This document shows positions 8,088-16,778 of a DNA stretch of 64,000 nucleotides, in pieces. How positions within the stretch are numbered: the stretch's first letter is position 1; the number at the start of each line of letters is the position of its first letter. Below the pieces are notes generated by a model. The model had not been told where the DNA came from, searched no databases, and saw only the letters and a list, made by a program, of their open reading frames with translations. A program made the position numbers and the translations under genes. The stretch comes from Lutibacter sp. GTDB taxonomy: Bacteria; Bacteroidota; Bacteroidia; Flavobacteriales; Flavobacteriaceae. Location: assembly GCF_016342705.1 (NCBI RefSeq), contig NZ_JAEINV010000017.1, positions 1-64,000 on the forward strand. The letters are read 5' to 3'.

Positions 8088-8549
8088 CTAATTTTTGAAA
8101 AAAGCATATGCATTTAAAGAATTGGCAATAAGTAACCAAACAAAATAAGGGGCAATTAACCACACTTTTTTACCCATCACAGAATAATAATTGAATAAGA
8201 AATAACCGACTACTATTGTTAATGATACTAAAATTAAGAGACCAACACCCATCATATGTAAGTTAAAAAAGAAGTAATTCCACGAAATATTCAAAACAAA
8301 CTGAATAAAAAACAACACCCAAACAAATGTAACCGGCTTAACACCAATTAACGAAGTCATATAAAAGGAAAAACATAACATAATTGTTGTCCAAGCTACT
8401 CCAAAAGCCCATCCTGGAGGACTCCAAGGAGCTCGGTTTAAATTTAAATACCAACTAGTTGTAGGTCCTTTATCCATTAACCAGCTACCTACAGCCAATG
8501 CTCCAAAATTGAGGATTAAAAAAAGCACTAACAATTTATAATTATACAT
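8088..8549 (-). CDS. tspO: TspO/MBR family membrane protein
   Basis: A 153-residue protein with five hydrophobic segments, the family's normal size and topology. The loop after TM1 carries the conserved WYxxLNRAPWSPPGWAF-type segment, and the protein is rich in Trp and aromatic residues. TspO proteins are tryptophan-rich sensory proteins that bind porphyrins and other ligands and are tied to stress and tetrapyrrole responses. It is transcribed alone; the neighbour upstream is the QueD-like gene. Confidence 0.93.
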   Translation of the reverse strand: MYNYKLLVLFLILNFGALAVGSWLMDKGPTTSWYLNLNRAPWSPPGWAFGVAWTTIMLCFSFYMTSLIGVKPVTFVWVLFFIQFVLNISWNYFFFNLHMMGVGLLILVSLTIVVGYFLFNYYSVMGKKVWLIAPYFVWLLIANSLNAYAFFKN

Positions 8550-8608
8550 AGTCCATTAATTTTAAAATGAATAAAAGAGTTTGCTAATGTAGCAAGAATA
8601 TAAATTTA

Positions 8609-9025
8609 CTAATAAATAGGATACTCCACAAAATTTCTTGAAGTTTCATATAATTTTATTTTAAGCTCTAACTCTTCGCTCAAATGCGCTCTTAGTATAT
8701 TGTAAATAACCACCGCAATATGCTCGGCGGTTGGATTTAACCGTTTAAATTCTAACACATCTAAATTTAAATTTTTATGATCAAATCGGTCTAGTATTTC
8801 AGTTTTAATTAAATCAGATAGTATTTTAGTGTCAATTACATAACCCGTATCTTTATTAATAAAACCAATTACCTTGACTTCCAATTCATAATTGTGCCCA
8901 TGGTAATTTGGGTTATTGCATTTGCCGAAAACTTCCTGATTCTTTTCAATACTCCAATGCGAATTGTGCAACCTATGTGCTGCATTAAAATGCTCTTTTC
9001 GTATCACAGCTGTTTTATAATTCAT
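8609..9025 (-). CDS. queD: 6-carboxytetrahydropterin synthase (QueD/PTPS family)
   Basis: A 138-residue enzyme of the 6-pyruvoyl-tetrahydropterin synthase superfamily. The zinc-binding His come from HFNAAHRL (residues 13-20) and NYHGHNYELEV (about 39-49), and the Cys in KCNNPN is the expected catalytic residue just before the HGH motif. QueD converts dihydroneopterin triphosphate to 6-carboxytetrahydropterin for queuosine-type tRNA modification. No other queuosine genes are nearby. A TAACTTTG -7-like element at 9051-9058 precedes it and overlaps one arm of an inverted repeat shared with the divergent TetR-like gene. Confidence 0.9.
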   Translation of the reverse strand: MNYKTAVIRKEHFNAAHRLHNSHWSIEKNQEVFGKCNNPNYHGHNYELEVKVIGFINKDTGYVIDTKILSDLIKTEILDRFDHKNLNLDVLEFKRLNPTAEHIAVVIYNILRAHLSEELELKIKLYETSRNFVEYPIY

Positions 9026-9055
9026 ACTTTATTGTTTATTTTTATTTAATCAAAG

Positions 9056-9161
9056 TTAAACAATAATTGTTCATGTTTTTGCGAACAACATCACTTTTAA
9101 TTATAACATAATAAATAATAGTAATGAATATATAAGTTCTGCGTTAATTATTATTGTTTAA
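9056..9161. promoter_or_regulatory. 12-bp inverted repeat between queD and the TetR-like gene
   Basis: TTAAACAATAAT at 9056-9067 and its exact complement ATTATTGTTTAA at 9150-9161 frame the divergent promoter region. One arm overlaps the likely queD -7 element, the other lies about 50 bases before the TetR-like start. It may be an operator pair for the adjacent regulator. In A+T-rich DNA a chance match is possible. Confidence 0.35.
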
Positions 9162-9213
9162 TTTACAATTAATTAAGTTAAACATAATATCAATTAATTT
9201 GAATACCTATAAA

Positions 9214-9873
9214 ATGGCCAAAAAAACAACAATTACAGCAGCACGTATTATCAATTTTTATATGGATTATGTGTTAGAGCATCAAAAACAGCCAGCATCA
9301 GTTTACGCTTTTGCAAAAGCAAATAACTTTGATGAAGCGCTTTTTTATACGTTTTATGCAAATTTTGAAGCAGTTGAAAAATCGATTTTCAATGCCTTTT
9401 TTGAAAATACAATGAACGTATTAATGCAAAGCACCGATTATGAAACCTACGATGCAAGAGCTAAATTATTAAGTTTTTACTATACTTTTTTCGAGAATTT
9501 AACAGCGAATAGAAGTTATGTGGTATATGCATTAAACAAACATAAAAATAGTTTAAAAAATTTAACAACCTTAACAGCATTAAAAAACTCATTTACGGCC
9601 TATATCACCACTTTAAATATTGAAACTTTTGAAATTGAACATGAGAAAATCGCTAAAATTCAAGATAAAGGAATAAAGGAATCGTATTGGATTCAACTAT
9701 TAATGACACTTAAATTTTGGTTAGATGATAGTTCTACTGGGTTTGAAAAGACGGATATTTTTATAGAAAAATCAGTAAATACAAGTTTTGATTTAATGGA
9801 CATTAAACCATTTAAAAGTGCTATTGATTTTGGTAAATTTTTATTGAAAGAGAAAATGAATTTTAACATTTAA
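9214..9873 (+). CDS. TetR-type transcriptional regulator
   Basis: A 219-residue protein. The N-terminal 60 residues have the helical pattern of a TetR DNA-binding domain (TITAARIINFYMDYVLEH, then ASVYAFAKANNFDEALFY in the helix-turn-helix position), though divergent from classical TetR. The remaining helical part resembles the C-terminal ligand domain found with these regulators. The first in-frame ATG is at 9154, but the segment before MAKKTT is A+T-rich and lacks domain similarity, so the start at 9214 is preferred. It leads an apparent operon with an ABC1-type kinase (broken here) and a flavin reductase, 9 bases before the kinase remnant. It may regulate this operon or the divergent queD. 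Confidence 0.75.
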   Translation: MAKKTTITAARIINFYMDYVLEHQKQPASVYAFAKANNFDEALFYTFYANFEAVEKSIFNAFFENTMNVLMQSTDYETYDARAKLLSFYYTFFENLTANRSYVVYALNKHKNSLKNLTTLTALKNSFTAYITTLNIETFEIEHEKIAKIQDKGIKESYWIQLLMTLKFWLDDSSTGFEKTDIFIEKSVNTSFDLMDIKPFKSAIDFGKFLLKEKMNFNI

Positions 9874-9882
9874 GACTAGTTT

Positions 9883-10771
9883 ATGAAAACAATAAATAAA
9901 ATTCCTGTTTCTAAAATTCAAAGAGCATCAAAACTAGTGCAAACAGGCGCTAAAGTTGGTGTAAATTACATTAAATACTACGGTGATAAATTGGTAAGTT
10001 CAGAAGTTGAAGCAAAAGAACGGCTAAACCAAAATAATGCGGAAGATATTTATGATGGCTTAAAACAGCTAAAAGGCCGTTGTTGCAGCTTGCGAGCACA
10101 TTCCTAATTTAAAATTCCCTGCTTATTATGAAGAATTATCTTCAGAGAGAATTATAACAATGGATTGGATGCAAGGTGAACATTTATCTGAATTTACAGC
10201 TTACAACACCAATAAAACCCTAGGAAACAAATTAGGGCAAGCCTTGTGGGATTTTTATATGTTTCAAATTCATGTGCTTAAAAAAGTACATGCCGATCCG
10301 CATCCAGGAAACTTTTTAGTATCAAAAGAAGGCGATTTAATTGCATTAGATTTTGGTTGTATGAAAACAATTCCAGACTCATTTTACATTCCGTATTTTG
10401 AATTGGCAGAAAAAAGGAACTTAGAGAACGCAACCTATTTTCAAGAAAAACTATTCGAACTTGAAATATTAAAAGAAGAAGATTCTCCTGCTGAAATAGC
10501 TTTTTTTACTGAAATGTTTCACGACATGCTTAGTTTATTTACACAACCTTTTCATCAGGAATATTTTGATTTTTCTAATCCCGATTTCTTTGGTGAAATT
10601 GCTGAATTAGGCGAACGCTATTCAAAAAATACAGAGCTTAGAAAAATGAATGGCAACAGAGGTTCTAAGCATTTTATTTACATAAACAGAACCTTTTTTG
10701 GCTTGTATAATTTAATGTTCGATTTAAAATCTGATCAGATAAAAATTCAGAATTTCACCACTTTATCATGA
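9883..10771 (+). pseudogene. AarF/ABC1/UbiB-family kinase, broken by an internal out-of-frame deletion
   Basis: The N-terminal part (9883 to about 10075) encodes the conserved start of the family up to YDGLKQLKG. The frame then becomes unrelated and stops at 10105-10107. Another frame, beginning at about 10079 with VAACEHIPNLKFPAYYEE, continues without a break to 10771 and holds the catalytic loop HADPHPGNF and the DFG block (ALDFGC). Between the two parts, roughly 150 family residues are missing, including the ATP-binding lysine, Ala-rich loop and first lobe. Intact homologues are about 430-440 residues; about 75 plus 230 remain. A Met at 10160 could start a C-terminal fragment, but it would lack the ATP-binding lobe. 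The downstream flavin reductase overlaps the stop by ATGA, so its translation may still be coupled. Confidence 0.88.
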
Positions 10772-11400
10772 AATATTTCAGCAAACAAAACATCAAAGAG
10801 TTAAATCATTTGTTTAAAATAAACTTAATAGACAGTTGTTCCGGTTTTAAATCTGCAAATCTTATTGGAACTCAAGATAATTTAGGAAAAACCAATGTAG
10901 CTATATTTAGTTCTGTAATTCATATGGGATCTGAACCACCCGTTTTTGGTGTTTTATTTAGGCCTACATCGGTTCCAAGAAACACTTATGAAAAAATAAA
11001 ACAAACCGGATTTTATACTATTAATCATATTTATGAAGCTATTATTGAAGATGCTCATCATACATCTGCAAAATATTCAAAAGAACAATCAGAATTTGAT
11101 GTTACAACGCTTGAAAAGGAATTTAAAAATAAATTTAACGCCCCATTTGTAAAATATTGTCCGATACAAATTGGATTAAAATATTTGGAAGAGTATTATA
11201 TTAAAGTAAATGACACAATTTTGGTGGTTGGAGAAATTCAAGCCTTATATATTGATGATAAGTTATTGTTAGATGATGGTTTTATTGACCTTTCCACAGG
11301 AAAAGTTGTCGCAATTAATGGACTGGATGGATATGTTAAAACTAATTTAATAGATAGATTAAATTATCAACGTACAAAAGCAATAACACCTTTTAATTAA
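10768..11400 (+). CDS. flavin reductase family protein (FMN-binding split barrel)
   Basis: A 210-residue protein of the flavin-reductase-like split-barrel family. Residues about 15-170 include the conserved SSCSGFKSANLIGT core and the PPVFGVLFRPTSVPRNTYE block seen in FMN-binding members. It probably binds FMN and acts in flavin reduction or an associated oxidoreductase reaction; the partner is unknown. Its ATG overlaps the TGA of the ABC1-kinase remnant (ATGA), showing an operon with the TetR-like gene and kinase. A strong terminator follows at 11431. Confidence 0.85.
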   Translation: MKYFSKQNIKELNHLFKINLIDSCSGFKSANLIGTQDNLGKTNVAIFSSVIHMGSEPPVFGVLFRPTSVPRNTYEKIKQTGFYTINHIYEAIIEDAHHTSAKYSKEQSEFDVTTLEKEFKNKFNAPFVKYCPIQIGLKYLEEYYIKVNDTILVVGEIQALYIDDKLLLDDGFIDLSTGKVVAINGLDGYVKTNLIDRLNYQRTKAITPFN

Positions 11401-11430
11401 GGTGTTTATTATTAATTTATGTTTGGTTAT

Positions 11431-11465
11431 ACAATAAAAAGCCGCAAATTGCGGCTTTTTATTGT
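11431..11465. terminator. strong terminator after the flavin reductase gene
   Basis: A 17-bp perfect stem (ACAATAAAAAGCCGCAA and its complement) around a single central base, with a GC-rich core and T-run on both strands. It closes the TetR/ABC1/flavin reductase operon. Confidence 0.92.
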
Positions 11466-11469
11466 ATTT

Positions 11470-11570
11470 TTATCTCCAATTTACTATATCTTCTAATTTC
11501 CTTCTGGATTTTCCATTTTCTGGATCTGCGTTTCTATATCCAAAGGCTAAATCCTTCAAAAAACATGTAG
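11470..11570 (-). pseudogene. C-terminal remnant of a nitroreductase-family gene
   Basis: In the 286-base gap between two genes the minus strand encodes FLKDLAFGYRNADPENGKSR followed by RKLEDIVNWR and a stop. This matches the end of nitroreductase-family enzymes, where a 'GYR..DP' turn is followed by RKxLEE(I/L)V. The frame runs upstream only to a stop near 11640 and has no start codon or flavin-binding core, so only the tail survives. Identification rests on a short segment. Confidence 0.5.
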
Positions 11571-11686
11571 GGTTTAGTATTCGAGATTTTAAAAATAATG
11601 GTGAATATGTGTTGTTGAAAAGAAACTCATGTTTTGCTTAAAATTATTTAAAAGCTGTATTTTTATAAATATGAAAAATCATTAAA

Positions 11687-13228
11687 CTACCAACCAACTG
11701 GTTTGTAGTCTTTTAAAAATTTACCACACCAATGTTTCCCTGTATTAATACCATCAAAAAGTGGATCTAAAACACGTGCAGCACCATCAACAATATCTAA
11801 AGGCGGTTGAAAATCAAATAATTCTTGTTTTTTCTTTGCCAGCACAGCCGGATCTTCATCGGTAACCCAACCCGTATCTACGGCATTCATAAAAATTCCG
11901 TCCTTTGCTAAAGTACCTGATGAAGTGTGTGTTAGCATATTTAAAGCAGCTTTTGCCATATTTGTATGTGGATGACGATCTTCTTTAAATGAACCATAAA
12001 ATTTACCTTCCATTGCAGAAACATTAATAATATGTTTTTGACCTGTTGGATGGTTTTTCATATGTTCGGAAAGGCGATTGCATAATACAAAAGGCGCTAC
12101 GGAATTAACTAATTGTACTTCAATCATTTCAGTAGTTTCAATTTCACCCAATTTTAAACGCCAACTATTTATGTTTCTTAAATCCACTTGCTGCAAATCA
12201 GCATCTAATTCCCCTTCAGGGAATACTTCTTTTGCAACCAACGAGTTGTCAAAACTATATGGAATTTGAGATAATTTTGCGGAAGCTCGTAAGCCAATTC
12301 CCGGTTCTGGACCGTGCCAAGTTACTGGCATATTTTGAGTTGAAGAAGCGCCAGATGTTAATTCTTTTAATTCAAGTAAGCAATCGTAATGATCAGTCAA
12401 TAAGTCTTTTGCAAATTTTGGCAATGTAGCAATTGGTCGCTCCTCATTTTCCATTAAATGATGATAAAATCCAGATGGACGACGAACAGTTTGCGCAGCA
12501 TTATTAATTAGAATATCTAATTTATGGTACTTATGTTCAATAAAATTGCAAAATATTTCTACACTTGGAATATGACGTAAATCTAATCCGTGGATTTTTA
12601 AGCGATGTCCCCATTCCGTAAAATCACTTTCTTTTGAAAAACGTAAAGCAGAATCTACCGGGAAACGAGTAGTTGCAATTACGGTTGCTCCACCTCTCAA
12701 CAACATTAATGTTATATGGTAACCGATTTTTAATCGTGAACCTGTTATTACAGCCACTTGCCCTTTTACATCGGCAGTTTGAAAACGTTTGGCGTAATTA
12801 AAATCACCACAATCTGTGCACATTGTGTCATAAAAATGATGCATTACTGTAAAGTCAGTTTTACAGATGTAGCATTTTTTTGGTGTTTCTAATTCTAATT
12901 GTTTTTTTAACTCTAAATCTGCCACTGGAAGTAGTTTTGGAGCAACAAATACTATAGATTCACGAGCACTTCTAATTCCGGTTTCTTTACGTGCATTTTT
13001 ATCTTTAGCCTCTAACTTGCGTTGAGCCAACTTTTTACCATCTTTCTTTCTTCGTGAAAATTCTTCACGATTAGGTCTTGAAAACTGACCAGCAGCTTTA
13101 ATAAGTGCTGTTCTCTGCTCCTTTTCTATTTCGAATATTTGATTAGTGTCAACAACCAAATGTTCTAAAATAGCAATACATTTTGCTATTTCTTCTGATG
13201 AAATTTTACAATCGTTTCCCTTCTTCAT
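11687..13228 (-). CDS. SDR-fold oxidoreductase with N-terminal zinc-motif domain, paralogue 1
   Basis: A 513-residue protein. An N-terminal helical and basic region (about 1-115, with RRKKDGKK at 59-66) leads to a four-Cys motif: C119-x2-C122, then HH, then C137-x2-C140, a likely zinc site. An SDR domain follows, with TGSRLKIG (162-169) at the nucleotide-binding turn, NNAAQ, and NVSAMEG with the catalytic-type Ser. At the YxxxK position the sequence reads TNMAK (422-426), so the usual catalytic Tyr is a Thr. A close paralogue lies at 23138-24673. The probable -7 element TATATTTG is at 13248-13255. The substrate is unknown; cofactor binding is likely. Confidence 0.85.
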   Translation of the reverse strand: MKKGNDCKISSEEIAKCIAILEHLVVDTNQIFEIEKEQRTALIKAAGQFSRPNREEFSRRKKDGKKLAQRKLEAKDKNARKETGIRSARESIVFVAPKLLPVADLELKKQLELETPKKCYICKTDFTVMHHFYDTMCTDCGDFNYAKRFQTADVKGQVAVITGSRLKIGYHITLMLLRGGATVIATTRFPVDSALRFSKESDFTEWGHRLKIHGLDLRHIPSVEIFCNFIEHKYHKLDILINNAAQTVRRPSGFYHHLMENEERPIATLPKFAKDLLTDHYDCLLELKELTSGASSTQNMPVTWHGPEPGIGLRASAKLSQIPYSFDNSLVAKEVFPEGELDADLQQVDLRNINSWRLKLGEIETTEMIEVQLVNSVAPFVLCNRLSEHMKNHPTGQKHIINVSAMEGKFYGSFKEDRHPHTNMAKAALNMLTHTSSGTLAKDGIFMNAVDTGWVTDEDPAVLAKKKQELFDFQPPLDIVDGAARVLDPLFDGINTGKHWCGKFLKDYKPVGW

Positions 13229-13423
13229 TAAATTAAGTTATAAAGTGCAAATATAGTTTTAAATGGTTATTTAAGATTTTTTAATAGTTCTAAAAATTTA
13301 TTTTTTAAACTTCAATAATATTTCTATTGAAATTAGTTTTTAATCGCATCTTATTCAACGAAAACGCTATCGTATTTATTTTTTTTTAATGACAAAAATC
13401 AGTACACTAAATTTTTAAATAGT

Positions 13424-13459
13424 TGAAGTTTGCACAAAAATTTAAATAAGAAAACTTCA
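13424..13459. promoter_or_regulatory. 8-bp inverted repeat before the acetate-transporter gene
   Basis: TGAAGTTT at 13424-13431 and AAACTTCA at 13452-13459, 20 bases apart, the second arm ending 4 bases before the ATG. It may be an operator or an mRNA hairpin touching the start region. Weak evidence. Confidence 0.25.
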
Positions 13460-13463
13460 TAAT

Positions 13464-14027
13464 ATGAGTACTACAAAATTAGGAAATCCAGCAGTTGTAG
13501 GATTAGCAGGATTTGGGATGACAACACTTTTACTTCAATTTCATAATTTAGGATTAATTGGATTAGGACCAGTGGTTGCAATGGGATTTATTTTTGGTGG
13601 ATTAGCACAAATGATTGCCGGATTTTTAGAACATAAAATGGGGAACAATTTTGGATTTGCAGCTTTTACAAGTTATGGAGCATTTTGGATTGGACTAGGA
13701 ATTATTTGGATGCTGAATCATTCAGAAATTTATACATCATCACATACGGATGTTGGTTATTATTTAGTTGGTTGGACATTGCTTACATTTATTTTTTGGA
13801 TTGGCTCAATGTTTATTCATACTGCAATGGCTATTACGTTTACAACGCTTTTAATAGGCTTTATATTATTAGATTTAGCTCATTTTGGATTTCCAGGAAT
13901 GACAGTAGTTGCCGCTTATGTATTAATTATTTGTGCTTTAGCTGCTTGGTATATGATGGCTTCAGTAATAATTAATGATGTTTCAGGAAAACAACTTTTA
14001 AAATCTGGAAAGCCTTGGGTAAAATAA
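13464..14027 (+). CDS. satP: acetate/succinate transporter, SatP/GPR1-FUN34-YaaH family
   Basis: A 187-residue membrane protein with six hydrophobic segments, the full length for the family. Near the N-terminus LGNPAVVGLAGFGMTT (residues 6-21) corresponds to the family signature NPAPLGL, and TM segments carry GPVVAMGFIFGG. Members carry acetate or succinate across the inner membrane. It is a single gene between a divergent SDR gene and a convergent MFS gene, closed by a strong bidirectional terminator. A role in acetate uptake or release follows from family similarity, not from neighbours. Confidence 0.9.
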   Translation: MSTTKLGNPAVVGLAGFGMTTLLLQFHNLGLIGLGPVVAMGFIFGGLAQMIAGFLEHKMGNNFGFAAFTSYGAFWIGLGIIWMLNHSEIYTSSHTDVGYYLVGWTLLTFIFWIGSMFIHTAMAITFTTLLIGFILLDLAHFGFPGMTVVAAYVLIICALAAWYMMASVIINDVSGKQLLKSGKPWVK

Positions 14028-14050
14028 TTTAAACTTATAGTTACAAATAA

Positions 14051-14089
14051 AAAAAGAGGGTTTAAAACTAAGTTTTAAACCCTCTTTTT
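14051..14089. terminator. bidirectional terminator between satP and an MFS gene
   Basis: A perfect 19-bp stem (AAAAAGAGGGTTTAAAACT and its complement) with a one-base centre, serving both convergent genes. Confidence 0.92.
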
Positions 14090-14107
14090 TATAAATAATA
14101 TATTCAT

Positions 14108-15253
14108 TTATTTCATCATATCTTTTTGTGTTTTAAAAAACAATTGTGAAATTGGAATTAACAACAATCCTGAAATTAAAAATAATATAAATGCCGTTTT
14201 TAAGTTAAATAAATGTGCTAAATAACCTACTAAAGGTGGACCCAAAAGCATTCCTACAATACCATATGTAGTTATTATTGAAACCACCATTCCGGCCGAA
14301 TATTTTTTTGATTTTCCAGCCAACGCATACGTCATTGGAATAATTGCAGCTACACCAATTCCAACAAAACTAAAACCTACAATTGCAGGCCAAAAATATG
14401 GGAAAATAATCACCATACTTATACCTGATGATATAAATAAGGAACTTATTATGTACGCTTTTTTCATTCCTATACTATCAATTATTTTATCAGAAATAAA
14501 ACGAGAAAAGGCCATAAAAACCATAAAAATAAAGTACCCTAAAGTAAATACATCTTCTTTAATTACTTCTTTAAAGTAAACTCCGCTCCAATCAAACATT
14601 CCACCTTCACAAACTGCTGCTAAAAATACCATTATTCCTAATAATAAAATAAAAGTATCTGGTTTGCCAATAATTAATTTATTGCCTGAAGTAGGCTTGT
14701 CGTTTTTCATTAAAAATTGATAAGCAATAAGCGCCACTAAAAAAGAAAAAACGGCAATTGATAATAAGTGGTCTTTCATTGCAACATCAAATTTTAATAA
14801 TAAGGTTGAATAACCTACACCAATTAATCCACCCAAACTCCATAATCCGTGAAATGATCCAATAATTTTCTTTTCAAAAGTATTTTGAAGTGCTATAGAC
14901 TGCGTATTTATGGCAATATTTATAATTCTCATACTAAATGAAAATAAAAATAATGACACAGATAAAAAGAATATACTGGATGAGTATCCAATAAAAATTA
15001 GCGATAAACTATATAAAATAAATGCAATTATAAGTGGATTTCTACTGTTGAATTTAGAAACTAACCAACCCGAAAAAGGCAACCCTATTAATGAACTAAT
15101 AGGCATAATAAAAAGCAAATTCCCAAGTTCTGCTTCGTTAAGATCATAAAAAGTTTTTATAGTTGGTATTCTTGAAGCCCAAGTTGCAAAACAAATTCCA
15201 GATAAAAAGAAATAAGCACTTAGTGAAATTCGTTGTTTTATTTTTAATTCCAT
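14108..15253 (-). CDS. MFS transporter, YbjJ/fucose-permease-like
   Basis: A 381-residue protein with about 12 hydrophobic segments in two halves. The N-terminal FATWASRIPTIKTFYDLNEA and the loop SGWLVSKFNSRNPL correspond to the MFS motif region of YbjJ-type members. The substrate cannot be inferred. It lies last in a minus-strand run of membrane genes, 91 bases after the patatin-like gene, and ends against a bidirectional terminator. Confidence 0.85.
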   Translation of the reverse strand: MELKIKQRISLSAYFFLSGICFATWASRIPTIKTFYDLNEAELGNLLFIMPISSLIGLPFSGWLVSKFNSRNPLIIAFILYSLSLIFIGYSSSIFFLSVSLFLFSFSMRIINIAINTQSIALQNTFEKKIIGSFHGLWSLGGLIGVGYSTLLLKFDVAMKDHLLSIAVFSFLVALIAYQFLMKNDKPTSGNKLIIGKPDTFILLLGIMVFLAAVCEGGMFDWSGVYFKEVIKEDVFTLGYFIFMVFMAFSRFISDKIIDSIGMKKAYIISSLFISSGISMVIIFPYFWPAIVGFSFVGIGVAAIIPMTYALAGKSKKYSAGMVVSIITTYGIVGMLLGPPLVGYLAHLFNLKTAFILFLISGLLLIPISQLFFKTQKDMMK

Positions 15254-15344
15254 TTTTCACTTTAAATAAGATTGCAAAAGTGCATCGTTATTTTTAAAAA
15301 ATAAAAATTTAATGGAGTTAATTTTATAAAAGAAATATCTAAAA

Positions 15345-16106
15345 TTAAATCTTTTCTAAAATTTCATTCATATGCTTCATTGTTGTCTCATACCCAATTT
15401 TAAAAAGTTCATCGGTATTTTTAAGAGAAAACATACTATAGGAAAAGGATTTATCAATTTCAATAGAAATATCACATTTTTTAAAACGCTCTTGCATAGT
15501 ATTCCAAATAGCCAATTGAATACAACGTTCTGAAATTGCTTTTAAGCCTTTTATTTCAGGTTTAAACAAGTGTGTACAAACACTTATTCCAATTGTTTTT
15601 TCACACGATTTAAGTAAAGGTTCAATTGGTAAATTATTTAAAACGCCACCATCAACATACAAATTTTCATTTATTGTAACGGGTTTAAATAATAAAGGAA
15701 TTGCACAAGAAGCTATAATGGATTCAATTAATTTTCCTTTTGAAATAATTTCGTTAGCTCCTGAATTTAAATTTGTAACTGAAACAAATAAGGGGGTTTT
15801 TAGATTTTCAAACGAATCATTTTTTATAACATGATGCAAAAACTCTTTTAAATGAGTCATTTCAGTTAAACTTTTATTAATAAAACCTAATTTAAATATT
15901 TTTAAAAAAGTATGATTTTTTGAAAGTTCTAACATTTCTAATGGAGAATAACCTGCGCAATATAATGCTCCAATTAAAGCGCCTGCACTTGCTCCAGAAA
16001 TATGTGAAGGAAATATACCGTTTTCATTTAATGCTTGTAACACTCCAATATGCGCTGCTCCTCTAGCGCCTCCTCCTGAAAGAACTAGTCCAATGTTATT
16101 ATTCAT
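15345..16106 (-). CDS. patatin-like phospholipase
   Basis: A 253-residue patatin-family serine lipase. The oxyanion loop is SGGGARGAAHIG (residues 10-21), the nucleophile Ser40 is in GASAG, and the catalytic Asp is in the DGG block (YVDGGVLNNLP, about residue 170), so the Ser-Asp dyad is complete. No signal peptide is seen, so it probably acts on phospholipids or lipid esters at the inner face of the membrane. It starts 2 bases after the DUF1003 gene stops, strongly suggesting co-translation with it. Confidence 0.92.
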   Translation of the reverse strand: MNNNIGLVLSGGGARGAAHIGVLQALNENGIFPSHISGASAGALIGALYCAGYSPLEMLELSKNHTFLKIFKLGFINKSLTEMTHLKEFLHHVIKNDSFENLKTPLFVSVTNLNSGANEIISKGKLIESIIASCAIPLLFKPVTINENLYVDGGVLNNLPIEPLLKSCEKTIGISVCTHLFKPEIKGLKAISERCIQLAIWNTMQERFKKCDISIEIDKSFSYSMFSLKNTDELFKIGYETTMKHMNEILEKI

Positions 16107-16108
16107 AA

Positions 16109-16753
16109 TTATTTGGTGCTTAGTTGTTTCATAATATCTTCCATCATTTCCACTTGAACTTGTTGAATATTTAAAAGCTCTTGTTGTTGATGCATAATTA
16201 AATGATCTAATTTTTCGTGCAGCATTCTAATTTCTAATTCCGACTTTAAATTTACCATATAATCTTGTTTAAAACGTTCTCTATCCTTTTCCTCTTGCCT
16301 ATTTTGACTCATCATAATAACTGGAGCTTGCAAGGCTGCTAAACAAGATAGTATTAGGTTTAATAATATAAACGGATAGGGATCAAAACCTTTATTTAAT
16401 AAAAATATAATGTTTGAAAAAATCCATATTAAAATAAAAACACCAAAAATAATAATGAATTTCCAACTTCCACCAAAGGAAGCAATTTTATCTGCTAATC
16501 GTTGGCCAAAAGTAAACTTTATGGCTTCAGTTTCAGACCCAATCTTTGTTGTTAGTGTTTCGTGGTTTTGTAAGGTTTTTAATACATCTTCTTCCAAAGC
16601 AGATAACTCGCCAACTTCATTAATTAAATAAGAAGCTAAATATTTTTGTCTATATTGATTTAATTCAAAGATAGATTTTCGAATTGTTTTTGCCGAAACT
16701 TTTTCGCTTTCAGGAAATTCTTTATTGGAAATAGCACTTATAAATGTTTTCAT
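16109..16753 (-). CDS. DUF1003 membrane protein
   Basis: A 214-residue protein. A soluble N-terminus is followed by the DUF1003 core: IASFGGSWKFIIIFG then two hydrophobic segments (about residues 98-116 and 125-145), the PYPFILLNLILSCLAALQAP block and the MMSQNRQEEKDR motif that is the family hallmark. A C-terminal helical tail rich in Gln and Met follows. The function of DUF1003 is not established. It sits between the COG4705-like membrane gene and the patatin gene in a minus-strand operon. Confidence 0.9.
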   Translation of the reverse strand: MKTFISAISNKEFPESEKVSAKTIRKSIFELNQYRQKYLASYLINEVGELSALEEDVLKTLQNHETLTTKIGSETEAIKFTFGQRLADKIASFGGSWKFIIIFGVFILIWIFSNIIFLLNKGFDPYPFILLNLILSCLAALQAPVIMMSQNRQEEKDRERFKQDYMVNLKSELEIRMLHEKLDHLIMHQQQELLNIQQVQVEMMEDIMKQLSTK

Positions 16754-16778
16754 TTGATGGCTTTATATTTTAATGTGT

